DNA of 64,000 nucleotides from Rhodoblastus sp963704565 (GCA_963704565.1 OY969917.1:1674001-1738000), one strand, 5' to 3'; positions 16,666 through 25,361 are shown, numbered from the stretch's first letter. The notes: a model not told the origin generated them from the sequence alone. Numbers and translations are program-made.

Positions 16666-17682
16666 ATGACCGACAGCAGAGTTTCTCCACGCCGCCTGCT
16701 CTGGGTCAATTCGGCGCGCGGTCTGGCGCTGTGGGCGATGTTCGCCTTCCATTTCACCTGGGATCTCGGCCATTTCCGCTGGATCGATCCGGCGCTGCTC
16801 TATTCGACAGGCTTCCACTGGCTCGGCCACGCCATCGCGTCGAGTTTTCTGCTGCTGGTGGGGATCGGGCTCGTCCTCTCCCGACGCGCGCGCGGAAAAC
16901 TGCTGCGCGGGCGCGCCTTCTGGCGCCGCTGGGCGATGATCGTCGCCGCGGCCGGCGCGATCAGCGCCGTCTCCTTCCAGCTTTTCCCCGCGACGCCGAT
17001 CTTTTTCGGCATTCTCCATCTGATCGCCGTGGCGAGCCTGATCGCCGCGCCGCTGGTCGATGCGCCGCTCTGGCTCATCCTGGCGCTCGCCGCGGCGGCG
17101 CTCGCGGCCCCGGAATTCCTGGCCGGGCCTTTTTTCAACGCCAAAATCTTGTGGTGGACCGGACTCGGAACCTTCGAGCCGCCCAGCAACGACTACCAAC
17201 CGCTCTTCCCCTGGCTCGGCGTGGTTCTCCTTGGCGTGGCGGCGGGTCGTCTCCCTCTCCCCGACCGAAGTCGCCTGTTGGCGACTTCGGCATATTTGAA
17301 AGCGCGAATCGGGAACACCCGATTTGCGCGCGGGGAGAGGCAGCCGGGTCCGTCGCCTGCCAAAATCCTCGCCGTTTTCGGGCGCCATTCGCTGTTTTTC
17401 TATCTCGTCCATCAGCCCCTGTTTTACGGCGCTTTCGCTTTGCTCGCGCTTTTCGTGGTCTCGCCGGGGCAGGAGGGTTTGTTCCTCGGGCAATGCGTGG
17501 ATCAGTGCGTCCGCGAGTCGGCTCAGCCCGACCTGTGCCAGAAAACCTGCGCCTGCGTGATTTCGCGCGCCAAGTCCGAAGGGATCTGGCCCCGCCTTGC
17601 CGGCGACGCCTTGACCTCGGCTGAACAGAGCCAGGCCCATGACGCCATTGTCGCCTGTTTCGGCGACGCGCGCGCGCCGTGA
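16666..17682 (+). CDS. DUF1624-type membrane acyltransferase-like protein with inserted element
   Basis: A 338-residue integral membrane protein of the heparan-alpha-glucosaminide N-acetyltransferase-like (DUF1624) type. LLWVNSARGLALWAMFAFHF at residue ~10 and a His-containing LVHQP motif near residue 248 are characteristic. About seven hydrophobic helices are visible. The likely role is transfer of an acyl group across the inner membrane to an envelope glycan; the substrate is unknown. Codons ~197-225 are a palindromic element (17254-17340) inserted in frame. The last ~70 residues form a non-membrane tail with the cysteine pattern C-x3-C-x9-C-x3-C-x-C. It ends adjacent to the convergent fumC. 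Confidence 0.75.
   Translation: MTDSRVSPRRLLWVNSARGLALWAMFAFHFTWDLGHFRWIDPALLYSTGFHWLGHAIASSFLLLVGIGLVLSRRARGKLLRGRAFWRRWAMIVAAAGAISAVSFQLFPATPIFFGILHLIAVASLIAAPLVDAPLWLILALAAAALAAPEFLAGPFFNAKILWWTGLGTFEPPSNDYQPLFPWLGVVLLGVAAGRLPLPDRSRLLATSAYLKARIGNTRFARGERQPGPSPAKILAVFGRHSLFFYLVHQPLFYGAFALLALFVVSPGQEGLFLGQCVDQCVRESAQPDLCQKTCACVISRAKSEGIWPRLAGDALTSAEQSQAHDAIVACFGDARAP
17254..17340 (+). repeat. In-frame palindromic element inside the acyltransferase gene
   Basis: An 87-base (29-codon) unit with outer inverted repeat CCTCTCCCCG (17254-17263) / CGGGGAGAGG (17331-17340). It encloses two hairpins: CCGAAGTCGCC (17265-17275) with GGCGACTTCGG (17280-17290), and GCGCGAATCGGG (17302-17313) with CCCGATTTGCGC (17318-17329, one G-T pair). 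The whole would fold as a three-way junction. It contributes residues between two membrane helices without breaking the frame, much as Rickettsia palindromic elements do. Confidence 0.75.
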
Positions 17683-19077
17683 TCAGTCTTTCGGCGCGAG
17701 CATGTCCTCGGGCCGCACCCAGGCGTCGAAATCTTCCGGGCTGACATAACCCAGGCGGATCGCCTCCTCGCGCAGGCTGGTTCCGTTCGCATTGGCCGCC
17801 TTGGCGATTTGCGCCGCCTTGTCATAGCCGATCTTCGGCGTCAGGGCGGTCGCCAGCATCAGCGAGCGGCGCATCGCCGCGTCGAGATTTTTCGCGTCGG
17901 CGGCGAGACCGTCGACGCAATGGACCGCGAAACTGCGCGCGGCGTCGGCGAGCAGCCGCGCGCTTTCGAGGAAGGCGAAAGCGATCACCGGCTTGAACAC
18001 ATTCAGCTCGAATTGCCCCTGCGAACCGGCGAAGGCGATGGTCGCCTGATTGCCGAACACCCGCGCGCAAACCATGGTCAGCGCCTCGGCCTGGGTGGGA
18101 TTGACCTTGCCAGGCATGATCGACGAGCCGGGCTCGTTGGCGGGCAGAATCAACTCGCCGAAGCCCGCGCGCGGCCCGCTGCCCGCCAGCCTGATGTCGC
18201 TGGCGATCTTGAACAGGCCGGCGGCGGCCGCCTCCAGCGCGCCATGGGCGAAGACCAGAGCGTCATGGCTCGCCAAGGCCTCGAAGGCATTGCGCGCCGG
18301 CTTGAAGGGCAGGCCGGTCTCGCGCGCCATTTCCCGCGCGAAACCTTGAGCGAAGCCTTTGCGCGCGTTGACGCCGGTTCCCACCGCCGTGCCGCCCTGG
18401 GCCAGATGGAACAAGCCCGACAGCGCCGCCTCGATCCGCTCGGCGCCGAAACCGACCTGGGCGGCATAGCCGGAAAATTCCTGGCCCAAAGTGATTGGCG
18501 TCGCGTCCTGGAGATGGGTGCGGCCGACCTTGACGAGGCCGGCGAAGTCATGCGCCTTGGCGGCGAGGCTCGCTTCGAGCCGCCGCAGGGCCGGCAGAAG
18601 ATTGTGCTCCACCGCCAGCGCCGCCGCGACATGCATCGCCGTGGGGAAGGAATCGTTGGAGGACTGGCCGAGATTCACATGATCGTTGGGGTGGATCGGC
18701 GCCATGGACCCGCGCGGCGCCGAAAAGCTTTCATTGGCGCGATTGGCGATCACCTCGTTGACATTCATGTGGCTTTGCGTGCCCGAACCGGTCTGCCACA
18801 CTTTCAGGGGAAAATGATCGTCGAGCCGGCCGGAGACGATCTCCTCCGCCGCCTCGACGATCGCCGCCGCCAGTTTCGGATCGAGCGCGCCGAGCTCCAC
18901 ATTGACTTTCGCGGCGACCTTCTTGCCCAGGGCCAAGGCGTGGATGATCTCGTGCGGCATGATCTGGCCGCCGATCGCGAAATTTCGCAACGACCGTTCG
19001 GTCTGCGCGCCCCACAGACGATCCTCCGCGACCTCGATCGGCCCAAGGGAATCATTTTCGGTGCGGAACCTCGACAT
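17683..19077 (-). CDS. fumC: Class II fumarate hydratase (FumC)
   Basis: A 464-residue protein with all superfamily marks: WGAQTERSLRNF near residue 24, TGSGTQSHMNVNEVI near residue 97, VGRTHLQDATPITLGQEFSG near residue 183, and the signature GSSIMPGKVNPTQ near residue 318. It converts fumarate to malate in the TCA cycle; class II enzymes are homotetramers without an iron-sulphur cluster. Its length is normal (460-470). It is monocistronic, ends back to back with the upstream membrane-protein gene, and has a 10-bp hairpin in its leader. Confidence 0.97.
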   Translation of the reverse strand: MSRFRTENDSLGPIEVAEDRLWGAQTERSLRNFAIGGQIMPHEIIHALALGKKVAAKVNVELGALDPKLAAAIVEAAEEIVSGRLDDHFPLKVWQTGSGTQSHMNVNEVIANRANESFSAPRGSMAPIHPNDHVNLGQSSNDSFPTAMHVAAALAVEHNLLPALRRLEASLAAKAHDFAGLVKVGRTHLQDATPITLGQEFSGYAAQVGFGAERIEAALSGLFHLAQGGTAVGTGVNARKGFAQGFAREMARETGLPFKPARNAFEALASHDALVFAHGALEAAAAGLFKIASDIRLAGSGPRAGFGELILPANEPGSSIMPGKVNPTQAEALTMVCARVFGNQATIAFAGSQGQFELNVFKPVIAFAFLESARLLADAARSFAVHCVDGLAADAKNLDAAMRRSLMLATALTPKIGYDKAAQIAKAANANGTSLREEAIRLGYVSPEDFDAWVRPEDMLAPKD

Positions 19078-19103
19078 GCGCGCCTCCTGTGTCCGGTCTT
19101 ATA

Positions 19104-19130
19104 CCATCGGCCCTTGCGAGGGGCCGATGG
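19104..19130 (-). promoter_or_regulatory. Leader hairpin upstream of fumC
   Basis: CCATCGGCCC (19104-19113) and GGGCCGATGG (19121-19130) form a perfect 10-bp stem with a 7-base loop, 26 bases upstream of the fumC start on the minus strand. No poly-T follows. It may affect leader structure or be a regulator site; function is inferred only from position. Confidence 0.4.
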
Positions 19131-19267
19131 AATCCGCGCCGACCGGCGCGGCGCCGGGAGGCCTCACCATTTCGTGATCGCAAAAAGCGCGACCAAACAC
19201 CGCCTTGGCGCGTTTGAGACCTATATTGAATGCAAGCGCGCCCGGTCGCGCCGATGAGGTTCAGGAT

Positions 19268-19534
19268 ATGGAGACGATCAAGAAGGCTCGGGGCTTCGCC
19301 TCGATGGATCCCGAGAAGCAGCGCGCCATCGCGCGCAAGGGCGGCGAGAGCGTGCCGCGCGAGAAGAGAAGCTTTTCGCAGAACGCCGAACTGGCGGCCG
19401 AAGCCGGGCGCAAGGGCGGGCGCAGCGTCAGCCCGTCCAATCGCAGTTTCGCCCGCGACAAGGATCTCGCCAAGACTGCGGGCCGCAAGGGCGGACGCGC
19501 CGCCCACGGCGGCGCCCCGGTCGATCGGCATTAG
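19268..19534 (+). CDS. KGG-repeat stress-induced small protein
   Basis: An 88-residue, basic, hydrophilic protein with three KGG units (ARKGGESV at ~24, GRKGGRSV at ~49, GRKGGRAAHGG at ~73) separated by RSF-containing linkers. This is the general-stress KGG family related to E. coli YciG. I chose the ATG at 19268, where the conserved part (METIKKARGFASMDPEKQ) starts, and not an upstream extension. Its TAG stop is the first bases of a 102-bp dispersed repeat, so an element may have landed exactly at the end of the gene. Confidence 0.85.
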   Translation: METIKKARGFASMDPEKQRAIARKGGESVPREKRSFSQNAELAAEAGRKGGRSVSPSNRSFARDKDLAKTAGRKGGRAAHGGAPVDRH

Positions 19535-19634
19535 CATATTCCCAAAAAGTTGCAGACTTTTCGGACGAGAATATGCGTTAAAACAATGAATTAGAGACTT
19601 CTTCCGATTCCAAAGGAACGGAAAAGGCTCTAAG
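19533..19634 (+). repeat. 102-bp dispersed palindromic repeat, copy 1
   Basis: Begins AGCATATTC and contains GCATATTC ... GAATATGC as an inverted repeat with an inner CAAAAAGT/ACTTTT stem. A second palindromic part begins TTAGAG and ends CTCTAA. About 91% identical to 28086-28187, with the same length. It overlaps the stop codon of the KGG gene. Such two-part palindromic units are known as intergenic repeats in Rhizobiales genomes. Confidence 0.75.
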
Positions 19635-19649
19635 ACGGAGCGCAACAAA

Positions 19650-19676
19650 AAAGAGGCCCCGAAGCGGGGCCTCTTT
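19650..19676. terminator. Bidirectional intrinsic terminator (KGG / petC)
   Basis: AAAGAGGCCCCG (19650-19661) pairs perfectly with CGGGGCCTCTTT (19665-19676) across a 3-base loop. The upstream bases are A-rich (ACAAAAAAG), giving a T run for minus-strand transcripts from petABC. It sits between the convergent KGG and petC genes and probably ends both. Confidence 0.85.
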
Positions 19677-19697
19677 CGCATTTCCGTGGCGAGAAGA

Positions 19698-20534
19698 TCA
19701 GTGGGCGACGTCGGCCCAGATTTTCTTTTTGGTGAAATAGAGCAGGACCGAGAAGACCAGCAGGAACGCCAGCACGCGGCGGCCGATTTCCTTGCGATAC
19801 TCCATGTTCGGCTCGGCCGCCCAGAAGAGGAAGGCCGCGACGTCCTTGGCGTATTGCTGCACATTGGCCGGCGAGCCGTCCTTGTACTGGACCTGACCGT
19901 CGCTCAGCGGCTTCGGCATGGCGATCTTGTGACCCGGGAAATAGAGGTTCCAGTTCTGGTCGTCGTCATGGGTATAGCCATTGAGAATGGCGTAGATCAG
20001 ATCGGGGCCGACTTCCTGGTAGGTTCCGATGCCCGGAATCGGCAGCGGGTCGAACACGAATTTCGGGAAGCCGCGCTCATATTTGATCGACTTGGCGAGC
20101 AGCGACATGTCCGGCGGCGCGGCGCCGAGCGCGGCGGCCGCGGCTTCCGGATTCGCGAAAGGCGACGGGAAAAAATCCGCCGGACGGCCGGGCCGGTCGA
20201 ACATTTCGCCCTGCATATTGGGCCCGTCGTGGACCGTATAGGTCGCCGCGAGAGCCTTGACCTCGTCCAGGGTGAAGCCGGGACCGCCCGGTTGCGCCAG
20301 CGTGCGCATCGGGATGCGCAGCGCGTGGCAATTGGAGCAGACTTCCTTGTAGACCTGGAAGCCGCGCTTCAACTGCGCCTTGTCGAAGGTGCCGAACATG
20401 CCGGCGAAGGTCCAGTTCTGGCGCGTCGGCTGTGGCGCCTCCGCGCCTTCGGCGGCGCGCAGGCTGGGGGTGGAGATGGCGACGAGTCCGATCACGGCCG
20501 CCGCAGCAATTCCGAACTTTTTCATGAAAGTCAT
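19698..20534 (-). CDS. petC: Cytochrome c1 of the bc1 complex
   Basis: A 278-residue protein with an N-terminal signal peptide (KKFGIAAAAVIGLVAIST), the haem-c motif CSNCH near residue 59, and a C-terminal anchor helix (RRVLAFLLVFSVLLYFTKKK). It carries electrons from the Rieske protein to soluble cytochrome c in the periplasm. I start it at the ATG at 20534, which has GAGGA upstream; a start at 20525 is also possible. Here c1 is a separate gene, unlike the fused cyt b/c1 (fbcH) of Bradyrhizobium. Last gene of petABC. Confidence 0.95.
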   Translation of the reverse strand: MTFMKKFGIAAAAVIGLVAISTPSLRAAEGAEAPQPTRQNWTFAGMFGTFDKAQLKRGFQVYKEVCSNCHALRIPMRTLAQPGGPGFTLDEVKALAATYTVHDGPNMQGEMFDRPGRPADFFPSPFANPEAAAAALGAAPPDMSLLAKSIKYERGFPKFVFDPLPIPGIGTYQEVGPDLIYAILNGYTHDDDQNWNLYFPGHKIAMPKPLSDGQVQYKDGSPANVQQYAKDVAAFLFWAAEPNMEYRKEIGRRVLAFLLVFSVLLYFTKKKIWADVAH

Positions 20535-20560
20535 TATCTGAGTTCCTCGAAATCGGCCGT

Positions 20561-21799
20561 TCAGCTCTGGGAGCCATGCTTGGCGAGCACGGCGTCGGCG
20601 ATGGTGGCGGGGATCGGCTTGGTCTTCTCGACGAGACCAAGCACCGGCAGGATCACCAGGAAGAAGGCGAAATAGGACACCGACAGGATGCGCGCGGCGA
20701 GAACATAGCCGCCCTCCGGAGGCATGGCGCCGAGATAGCCCAGGCCGATCGACGTCGCCGCGAAAATCCAGAAGAAGATCTTGTAGACCGGGCGATATTT
20801 GCCCGAGCGGACCTTGGAGGTGTCGAGCCAGGGCAGGAAGGCCAGCACCGCGATCGCCGCGAACATGGCGATGACGCCGGCAAGCTTGTTCGGGATCGAA
20901 CGCAGGATCGCATAGAACGGCAGGAAGTACCATTCCGGAACGATATGCGGCGGGGTCTTCATCGGATTGGCCGGGATGTAGTTGTCGGCGTCGCCGAGAT
21001 AGTTCGGCACGAAGAAGATGAGCCAGGCAAAGACCAGCAGGAACACCACGATGCCAAGCGAATCCTTCATCGTCGCATGGGGCGAGAAGGGGACGGTGTC
21101 CTTGGCCACATCCTTGATTTCGACGCCGTCGGGATTGTTCTGGCCGACGACATGGAGCGCCCAGACATGCAGGCCGACCACCGCCGCGATGACGAAGGGC
21201 AGCAGATAATGCAGCGAGAAGAAGCGGTTGAGGGTCGGATCGCCGACCGAATAGCCGCCCCACAGCCAGATCGTGATCTGGTCGCCGACCCAGGGAATCG
21301 CCGAGAACAGGTTGGTGATGACGGTCGCGCCCCAGAAGGACATCTGACCCCAGGGAAGCACATAGCCCATGAAGCCGGTGGCCATCATCAGCAGGAAGAT
21401 GATCACGCCGAGAATCCACAGCACTTCGCGCGGGGCCTTGTAGGAGCCGTAATAGATGCCGCGGAACATGTGGATATAGACGGCGAAGAAGAACATCGAC
21501 GCGCCGTTGGAATGGGCGTAGCGCAGCATCCAGCCCCAGTTCACGTCGCGCATGATCTTTTCGACCGAATCGAAGGCCATGTCCGCATTCGGCGTGTAGT
21601 GCATGGCCAGAACCACGCCGGTGACGATCTGCGCGACCAGCATGAAGGAGAGGATGGCGCCGAAGGTCCACCAGTAATTGAGGTTCTTCGGGGTCGGATA
21701 GGCGACGAAAGAATCGTAGCTGAAGCTCAAAATCGGCAGGCGCGCCTCAAGCCATTTCACGAAGCCGTTCTTCGGCTCAAAAGTTGAGTGTCCGTGCAT
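20561..21799 (-). CDS. petB: Cytochrome b of the bc1 complex
   Basis: A 412-residue, eight-helix inner-membrane protein. It has the haem-ligand histidines in helices B and D (LRYAHSNGASMFFFAVYIHM and SLHYLLPF ... VVGLHVWALH) and the Qo-site PEWY motif (VPEWYFLPFYAILRSIPNK). It binds haems bL and bH and oxidises ubiquinol. It lies 26 bases before petC and 45 bases after petA in the same orientation. Confidence 0.97.
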   Translation of the reverse strand: MHGHSTFEPKNGFVKWLEARLPILSFSYDSFVAYPTPKNLNYWWTFGAILSFMLVAQIVTGVVLAMHYTPNADMAFDSVEKIMRDVNWGWMLRYAHSNGASMFFFAVYIHMFRGIYYGSYKAPREVLWILGVIIFLLMMATGFMGYVLPWGQMSFWGATVITNLFSAIPWVGDQITIWLWGGYSVGDPTLNRFFSLHYLLPFVIAAVVGLHVWALHVVGQNNPDGVEIKDVAKDTVPFSPHATMKDSLGIVVFLLVFAWLIFFVPNYLGDADNYIPANPMKTPPHIVPEWYFLPFYAILRSIPNKLAGVIAMFAAIAVLAFLPWLDTSKVRSGKYRPVYKIFFWIFAATSIGLGYLGAMPPEGGYVLAARILSVSYFAFFLVILPVLGLVEKTKPIPATIADAVLAKHGSQS

Positions 21800-21844
21800 T
21801 GGGAATCTCTTTGCAAATTCGTTGAGACGGGCGGGATCGCGGGA

Positions 21845-22363
21845 TCAGCCGATTTTGACCTTGGTGTCGGTCATGAAGGAATATTCCGGAACCGCGAGAT
21901 TGAGCGGCGCCGGGCCTTTGCGGATGCGGCCCGAGGTGTCGTATTGCGAACCGTGGCAGGGGCAGAACCAGCCGCCGTAATCGCCCTGGTGGCCGAGCGG
22001 GATGCAGCCGAGATGGGTGCAGACGCCGATGACGATCAGCCATTCCGGCTTCTTGACGCGCGCCGAATCGGGCTGCGGGTCTTTCAAGGTCGCCAGATCG
22101 ACGTTCTGCGCCTCCTGGATCTCTTTCGCGGTGCGGTGGCTGATGAAGACCGGCTTGCCGCGCCATTTGATGGTGACGATCTGGCCGACCGGGATCGCGC
22201 CGATGTCCACTTCGGTGGAGGCCATCGCCAGAGTCGAGGCGTCGGGGCTCATCTGACTGATCAGCGGCCACACCACGGCGGCCGCGCCCACGGCGGCCAT
22301 CGCGCCGGTGGCGATGAAAAGAAAATCTCTGCGTGTCGGTTCGACCGTCGATGCGCTGGTCAA
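21845..22363 (-). CDS. petA: Ubiquinol-cytochrome c reductase Rieske iron-sulphur subunit
   Basis: A 172-residue protein with a twin-arginine start (PTRRDFLFIATGAMAAVGAA), one membrane anchor, and the two [2Fe-2S] boxes CTHLGCIP (~residue 114) and CPCHGS (~residue 133). It takes the first electron from ubiquinol at the Qo site. First gene of petABC; its promoter should lie in the 22364-22790 gap. Confidence 0.97.
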   Translation of the reverse strand: MTSASTVEPTRRDFLFIATGAMAAVGAAAVVWPLISQMSPDASTLAMASTEVDIGAIPVGQIVTIKWRGKPVFISHRTAKEIQEAQNVDLATLKDPQPDSARVKKPEWLIVIGVCTHLGCIPLGHQGDYGGWFCPCHGSQYDTSGRIRKGPAPLNLAVPEYSFMTDTKVKIG

Positions 22364-22790
22364 GTGCGTCCCCCGTTCGCTGGCGGCTCAGCCTCCCTGG
22401 CGCGGACTTTCGCTCCGCGAAGAAAGGCAAAACCCATGGGTTTCACGCGCCCACGACCGGATCGTCGAGCGCGCGGCGATGAATTTCGCGCCGGAGTTCC
22501 GCGTCGCGTCGCGCGTAAGAACAGCGCGGCGTAGTATGAAAGCTTGCGGACCCGGCTTTTGCAGGCGCCGTTATTGGCGCCTTTCGATCCTGTTGTCCAT
22601 AGACCAGACCATGGTTAAAGTCCCGAAATGCGCGGCCAATTCGCTGGCTCGGCCCCGCTGGACCGAACGGCGCCGTCCCGCCCCCGACGCCTTCGTCGCG
22701 GCCGGAACCCGGCGCTTCCCGGCCTTGGCGCCGCTTTCCTCCTCATGCCGGCGCCCTTGCGCTCCCTCCGGCGCGTCGCTCACGAGTCCC
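22364..22790. other. 427-base divergent intergenic region (petABC / trmL)
   Basis: No credible gene found. It must hold the petABC promoter (minus) and the trmL promoter (plus). Short open frames here are high-GC artefacts. A small GGCGCC ... GGCGCC pair (22568 onwards) is the only palindrome I noticed. Confidence 0.5.
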
Positions 22791-23291
22791 ATGCCCTCGC
22801 CCGCCGCCACGCTTCGCCTCGCCCTCTTTCAGCCGGAAATCCCGCAGAACGCGGGAACCATGCTGCGCCTCTGCGCCTGTCTCGGCGTGGACGCCGCCCT
22901 GATCGAGCCGGCGACTTTTCCCGCCTCCGACCGCGCTTTCCGCCGCGCCGGCCTCGACTATCTCGATCATGTCCGGCTGACCCGGCATGTCTCATGGCGC
23001 GCATTCGACGAATGGCGTGCGACAAACCGCCGCAGGCTGGTCCTGCTCTCGACCCGGGGCGGGACGTCCTATCTCGATTTCGCCTTCCAGCCCGGCGACA
23101 TAATCATGGTCGGGCGCGAATCCGCCGGCGTCCCGGCCGAGGTTTTTCGCGCGGCGGACGCCGTTTTGCGCATCCCGATGCGGGCGAACATGCGCTCCCT
23201 CAACGTCGCGGTGGCGGCGGCCATGGTTTTGGGGGAAGCTCTGCGCCAGACGGATGGATTCGCCGGGTGCGGCGCGGAGGCATTGCTGTGA
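22791..23291 (+). CDS. trmL: tRNA (cytidine(34)-2'-O)-methyltransferase TrmL
   Basis: A 166-residue SPOUT-class enzyme starting MPSPAATLRLALFQPEIPQN. The three knot motifs are present: N-terminal QPEIPQNAGTMLRLCACLG, MVGRESAGVP near residue 106, and IPMRANMRSLNVAVAAAM near residue 130. It methylates the wobble nucleotide of certain tRNA-Leu. Although an upstream frame is open, the conserved domain begins at the 22791 ATG. Its stop overlaps the hemF GTG start (GTGA), so the two are coupled. Confidence 0.93.
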   Translation: MPSPAATLRLALFQPEIPQNAGTMLRLCACLGVDAALIEPATFPASDRAFRRAGLDYLDHVRLTRHVSWRAFDEWRATNRRRLVLLSTRGGTSYLDFAFQPGDIIMVGRESAGVPAEVFRAADAVLRIPMRANMRSLNVAVAAAMVLGEALRQTDGFAGCGAEALL

Positions 23292-24196
23292 TTGAACCCT
23301 TGCACGACACGATTCTGGACGTGCGCAAGCGCGCGGCGGTGGAATGGTTCGACGCGCTTCAGGCGCGCATCGTCGCGGCCTTCGAGGCCCTGGAGCGGCG
23401 CGACGACGTGGCGCTCGCCGAGCCCGGCGCCGCGCCCGGCCGTTTCACCCTGACGCCCTGGGAGCGGACCAATCACGACGGCGCCCCCGGCGGCGGCGGG
23501 CGGATGGGCCTGCTCAAGGGCCGGCTGTTCGAAAAGGCCGGCGTCCATTGCTCGGCGGTCCACGGAACTTTGGCGCCGGAATTCGCCAAACAGATTCCCG
23601 GGGCCGAGGCCGATCCGCGTTTCTGGGCGGGGGGAATTTCGCTGATCGTCCACCCCTGGAGCCCGAACGTCCCGGCGGTCCATATGAACACGCGGATGGT
23701 GGTCACCTCGCGCGCCTGGTTCGGCGGCGGCGCCGACCTCACCCCCGTGCTCGACGCGCGCCGAACCCAGGACGATCCCGATTCGATCGCCTTCCACGCG
23801 GCGATGCAAAGAGCCTGCGAGGGCCATGCGGTCGCCGACTATCCCCGCTTCAAGGCTTGGTGCGACGAGTATTTTTTCCTCAAGCACCGCAACGAGCCGC
23901 GCGGAATCGGCGGCATATTCTACGATTATCTCGAAGCGGGCGGCGACGCCTTCGAACCGGCCTTCGCCTTCACCCGCGCGGTCGGCGAGGCTTTTCTCGA
24001 CATTTATCCCCGGCTGGTCGAGGCGAATATGGCCCGCGAATGGACCGATGCGCAGCGCGACGAGCAATTGGCGCGGCGCGGCCGCTATGTCGAGTTCAAC
24101 CTGCTCTATGACCGAGGCACGATCTTCGGCCTGAAGACCGGCGGCAATGTCGACTCGATTCTGTCATCCATGCCGCCCATAGTGAAATGGCCGTGA
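23288..24196 (+). CDS. hemF: Oxygen-dependent coproporphyrinogen III oxidase
   Basis: A 302-residue enzyme starting with GTG that overlaps the trmL stop by 4 bases. Family marks include RGIGGIFYDYLE near residue 213, HMNTRMVVTSRAWFGGGAD near residue 135, and the C-terminal GRYVEFNLLYDRGTIFGLKT. It makes protoporphyrinogen IX from coproporphyrinogen III using O2, in haem (and bacteriochlorophyll) synthesis. The trmL-hemF pairing is common in this order. Confidence 0.96.
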   Translation: MIEPLHDTILDVRKRAAVEWFDALQARIVAAFEALERRDDVALAEPGAAPGRFTLTPWERTNHDGAPGGGGRMGLLKGRLFEKAGVHCSAVHGTLAPEFAKQIPGAEADPRFWAGGISLIVHPWSPNVPAVHMNTRMVVTSRAWFGGGADLTPVLDARRTQDDPDSIAFHAAMQRACEGHAVADYPRFKAWCDEYFFLKHRNEPRGIGGIFYDYLEAGGDAFEPAFAFTRAVGEAFLDIYPRLVEANMAREWTDAQRDEQLARRGRYVEFNLLYDRGTIFGLKTGGNVDSILSSMPPIVKWP

Positions 24197-24248
24197 GGGC
24201 GACACGAGTCGGCGCGCCCCTCCCCCACCCGAAACAAAGAGGAAAGAC

Positions 24249-24449
24249 ATGGATTTCCAACCCGGCGAGGTCGTGCAACTGAAATCCGGCGGACGCGCCA
24301 TGACGGTCGCGCGCCAGATCAAGGATCAGGTGGAGGTGGTCTGGTATGCGGAAAGCGAGGACGCCATTCGCACGGCGACCGTTCCCGCCGTTTGCCTGGC
24401 GCCGATCGCATTCGACGATGACGAGGATTTGGACGAGGACGAGGATTGA
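24249..24449 (+). CDS. DUF2158 (YodC-like) small protein
   Basis: A 66-residue protein starting MDFQPGEVVQLKSGGRAMTV, the signature of DUF2158/YodC proteins, with a Trp-Tyr (VVWYAES) in the middle and an acidic Asp/Glu tail. An AAAGAGGAAAG ribosome-binding region precedes the ATG. Function is unknown. It follows hemF by 52 bases on the same strand. Confidence 0.85.
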   Translation: MDFQPGEVVQLKSGGRAMTVARQIKDQVEVVWYAESEDAIRTATVPAVCLAPIAFDDDEDLDEDED

Positions 24450-24579
24450 ATCCGAGCGGCGCGAAGCCGGGCTCCCTTCCGCGCACGGGTGAGCGTCGAG
24501 GCGCGAACCGGACTCCGGGCGGGCTGGCGTTTGGCGCGCGCCCGCAAATCTTGCGATAAGGGGCGCCCGATCGGCGCCG

Positions 24580-24741
24580 TCAGAGATTGGCGGCGGTCTG
24601 GTTGAACTCGGCGTTCAGGACGGGGGCGATGGTCTGCACGCTGCTGATGATCGCCAGCGCGATCAAGAAGGCAAGCAGGGCATATTCGACCGCCGTGACG
24701 CCGGACCGGTCCTTCATGAACCGCGCGACTTTTTTCATCAT
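24580..24741 (-). CDS. Flp/Fap-type IVb pilin
   Basis: A 53-residue prepilin: a basic leader (MMKKVARFMKDRSG), the cleavage region G-VTAVEY with the conserved Glu5, then a hydrophobic helix ALLAFLIALAIISSVQT. I start it at the ATG-ATG pair at 24736-24741 because GGAG lies 10 bases upstream and the leader length is normal. Flp pili mediate adherence. No tad/cpa assembly genes are in the window, so it is an orphan pilin here. Confidence 0.9.
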   Translation of the reverse strand: MMKKVARFMKDRSGVTAVEYALLAFLIALAIISSVQTIAPVLNAEFNQTAANL

Positions 24742-25361
24742 AGCTCGAATGCTCCGGAATTTGGTTCCCGCGGGCCGTCGCCGGGCCACATCCGGCAATG
24801 GGGTGACATTAGCGTGATAATTTTCGCCGCCCGGTTAAGGCGCCGCTGCGGAAACTCCCAACGCCGGTTAAGATTGCTACTGCGTTGAAGCGCGAGTAAA
24901 AATTGTAGCAATCGACGCAACGAGCCCGAGCCGCCGGGAAACAGGCGATGGCGCAATTCGCGCTAGACGTCGAAATTTGACGCCGCATCCATGGCGTAGC
25001 CCGTTGACTTTTTTTTTATTCAGGCGCCGATGCGAAAGGGAACGGTTCCGGAGCGCGGCGACGGAGACTTCGTCGGCCAATATTTTGATGCGGCTTGAAA
25101 AACGGAGGATGCGCGGCCTCGCGCTGATTAAGACGGCCAGCCTTTTTGTCCTATTCTGGAACGTCTCTCCTTCGCGCGGGCGCTCCGAACGCGCCATCGG
25201 GCGAGACAAATGACCGGCGCGATCCCGCTTGTCCGCCACGAACCCGTCGCCATCCGCCCGGATCGATTTTTTCGCGCGACGGATTTTTTCGCTTGAGCTT
25301 TGGCTTCGGGCTCAGGGCCTGTGGCTGCTTGTCGCGGCGACGAGACAAGCAGCCACATGCC
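24742..25361. other. 620-base intergenic region
   Basis: No convincing gene. It includes the pilin promoter side (AT-richer bases 24808-24910) and a T9 run at 25012-25020. A 25314-25363 hairpin lies at the right end. A 78-codon open frame at 24977-25213 shows no family features and no ribosome-binding site, so I leave it out. Confidence 0.5.

Noticed and set aside
19698..21671. A longer cytochrome c1 frame reaching back into the cytochrome b gene
   Set aside because: The extension is an out-of-frame translation of cytochrome b; the signal peptide and ribosome-binding site place the start at 20534.
24977..25213. A 78-codon frame between the pilin and the extensin-like gene
   Set aside because: No ribosome-binding site, no recognisable domain, and composition typical of chance frames.
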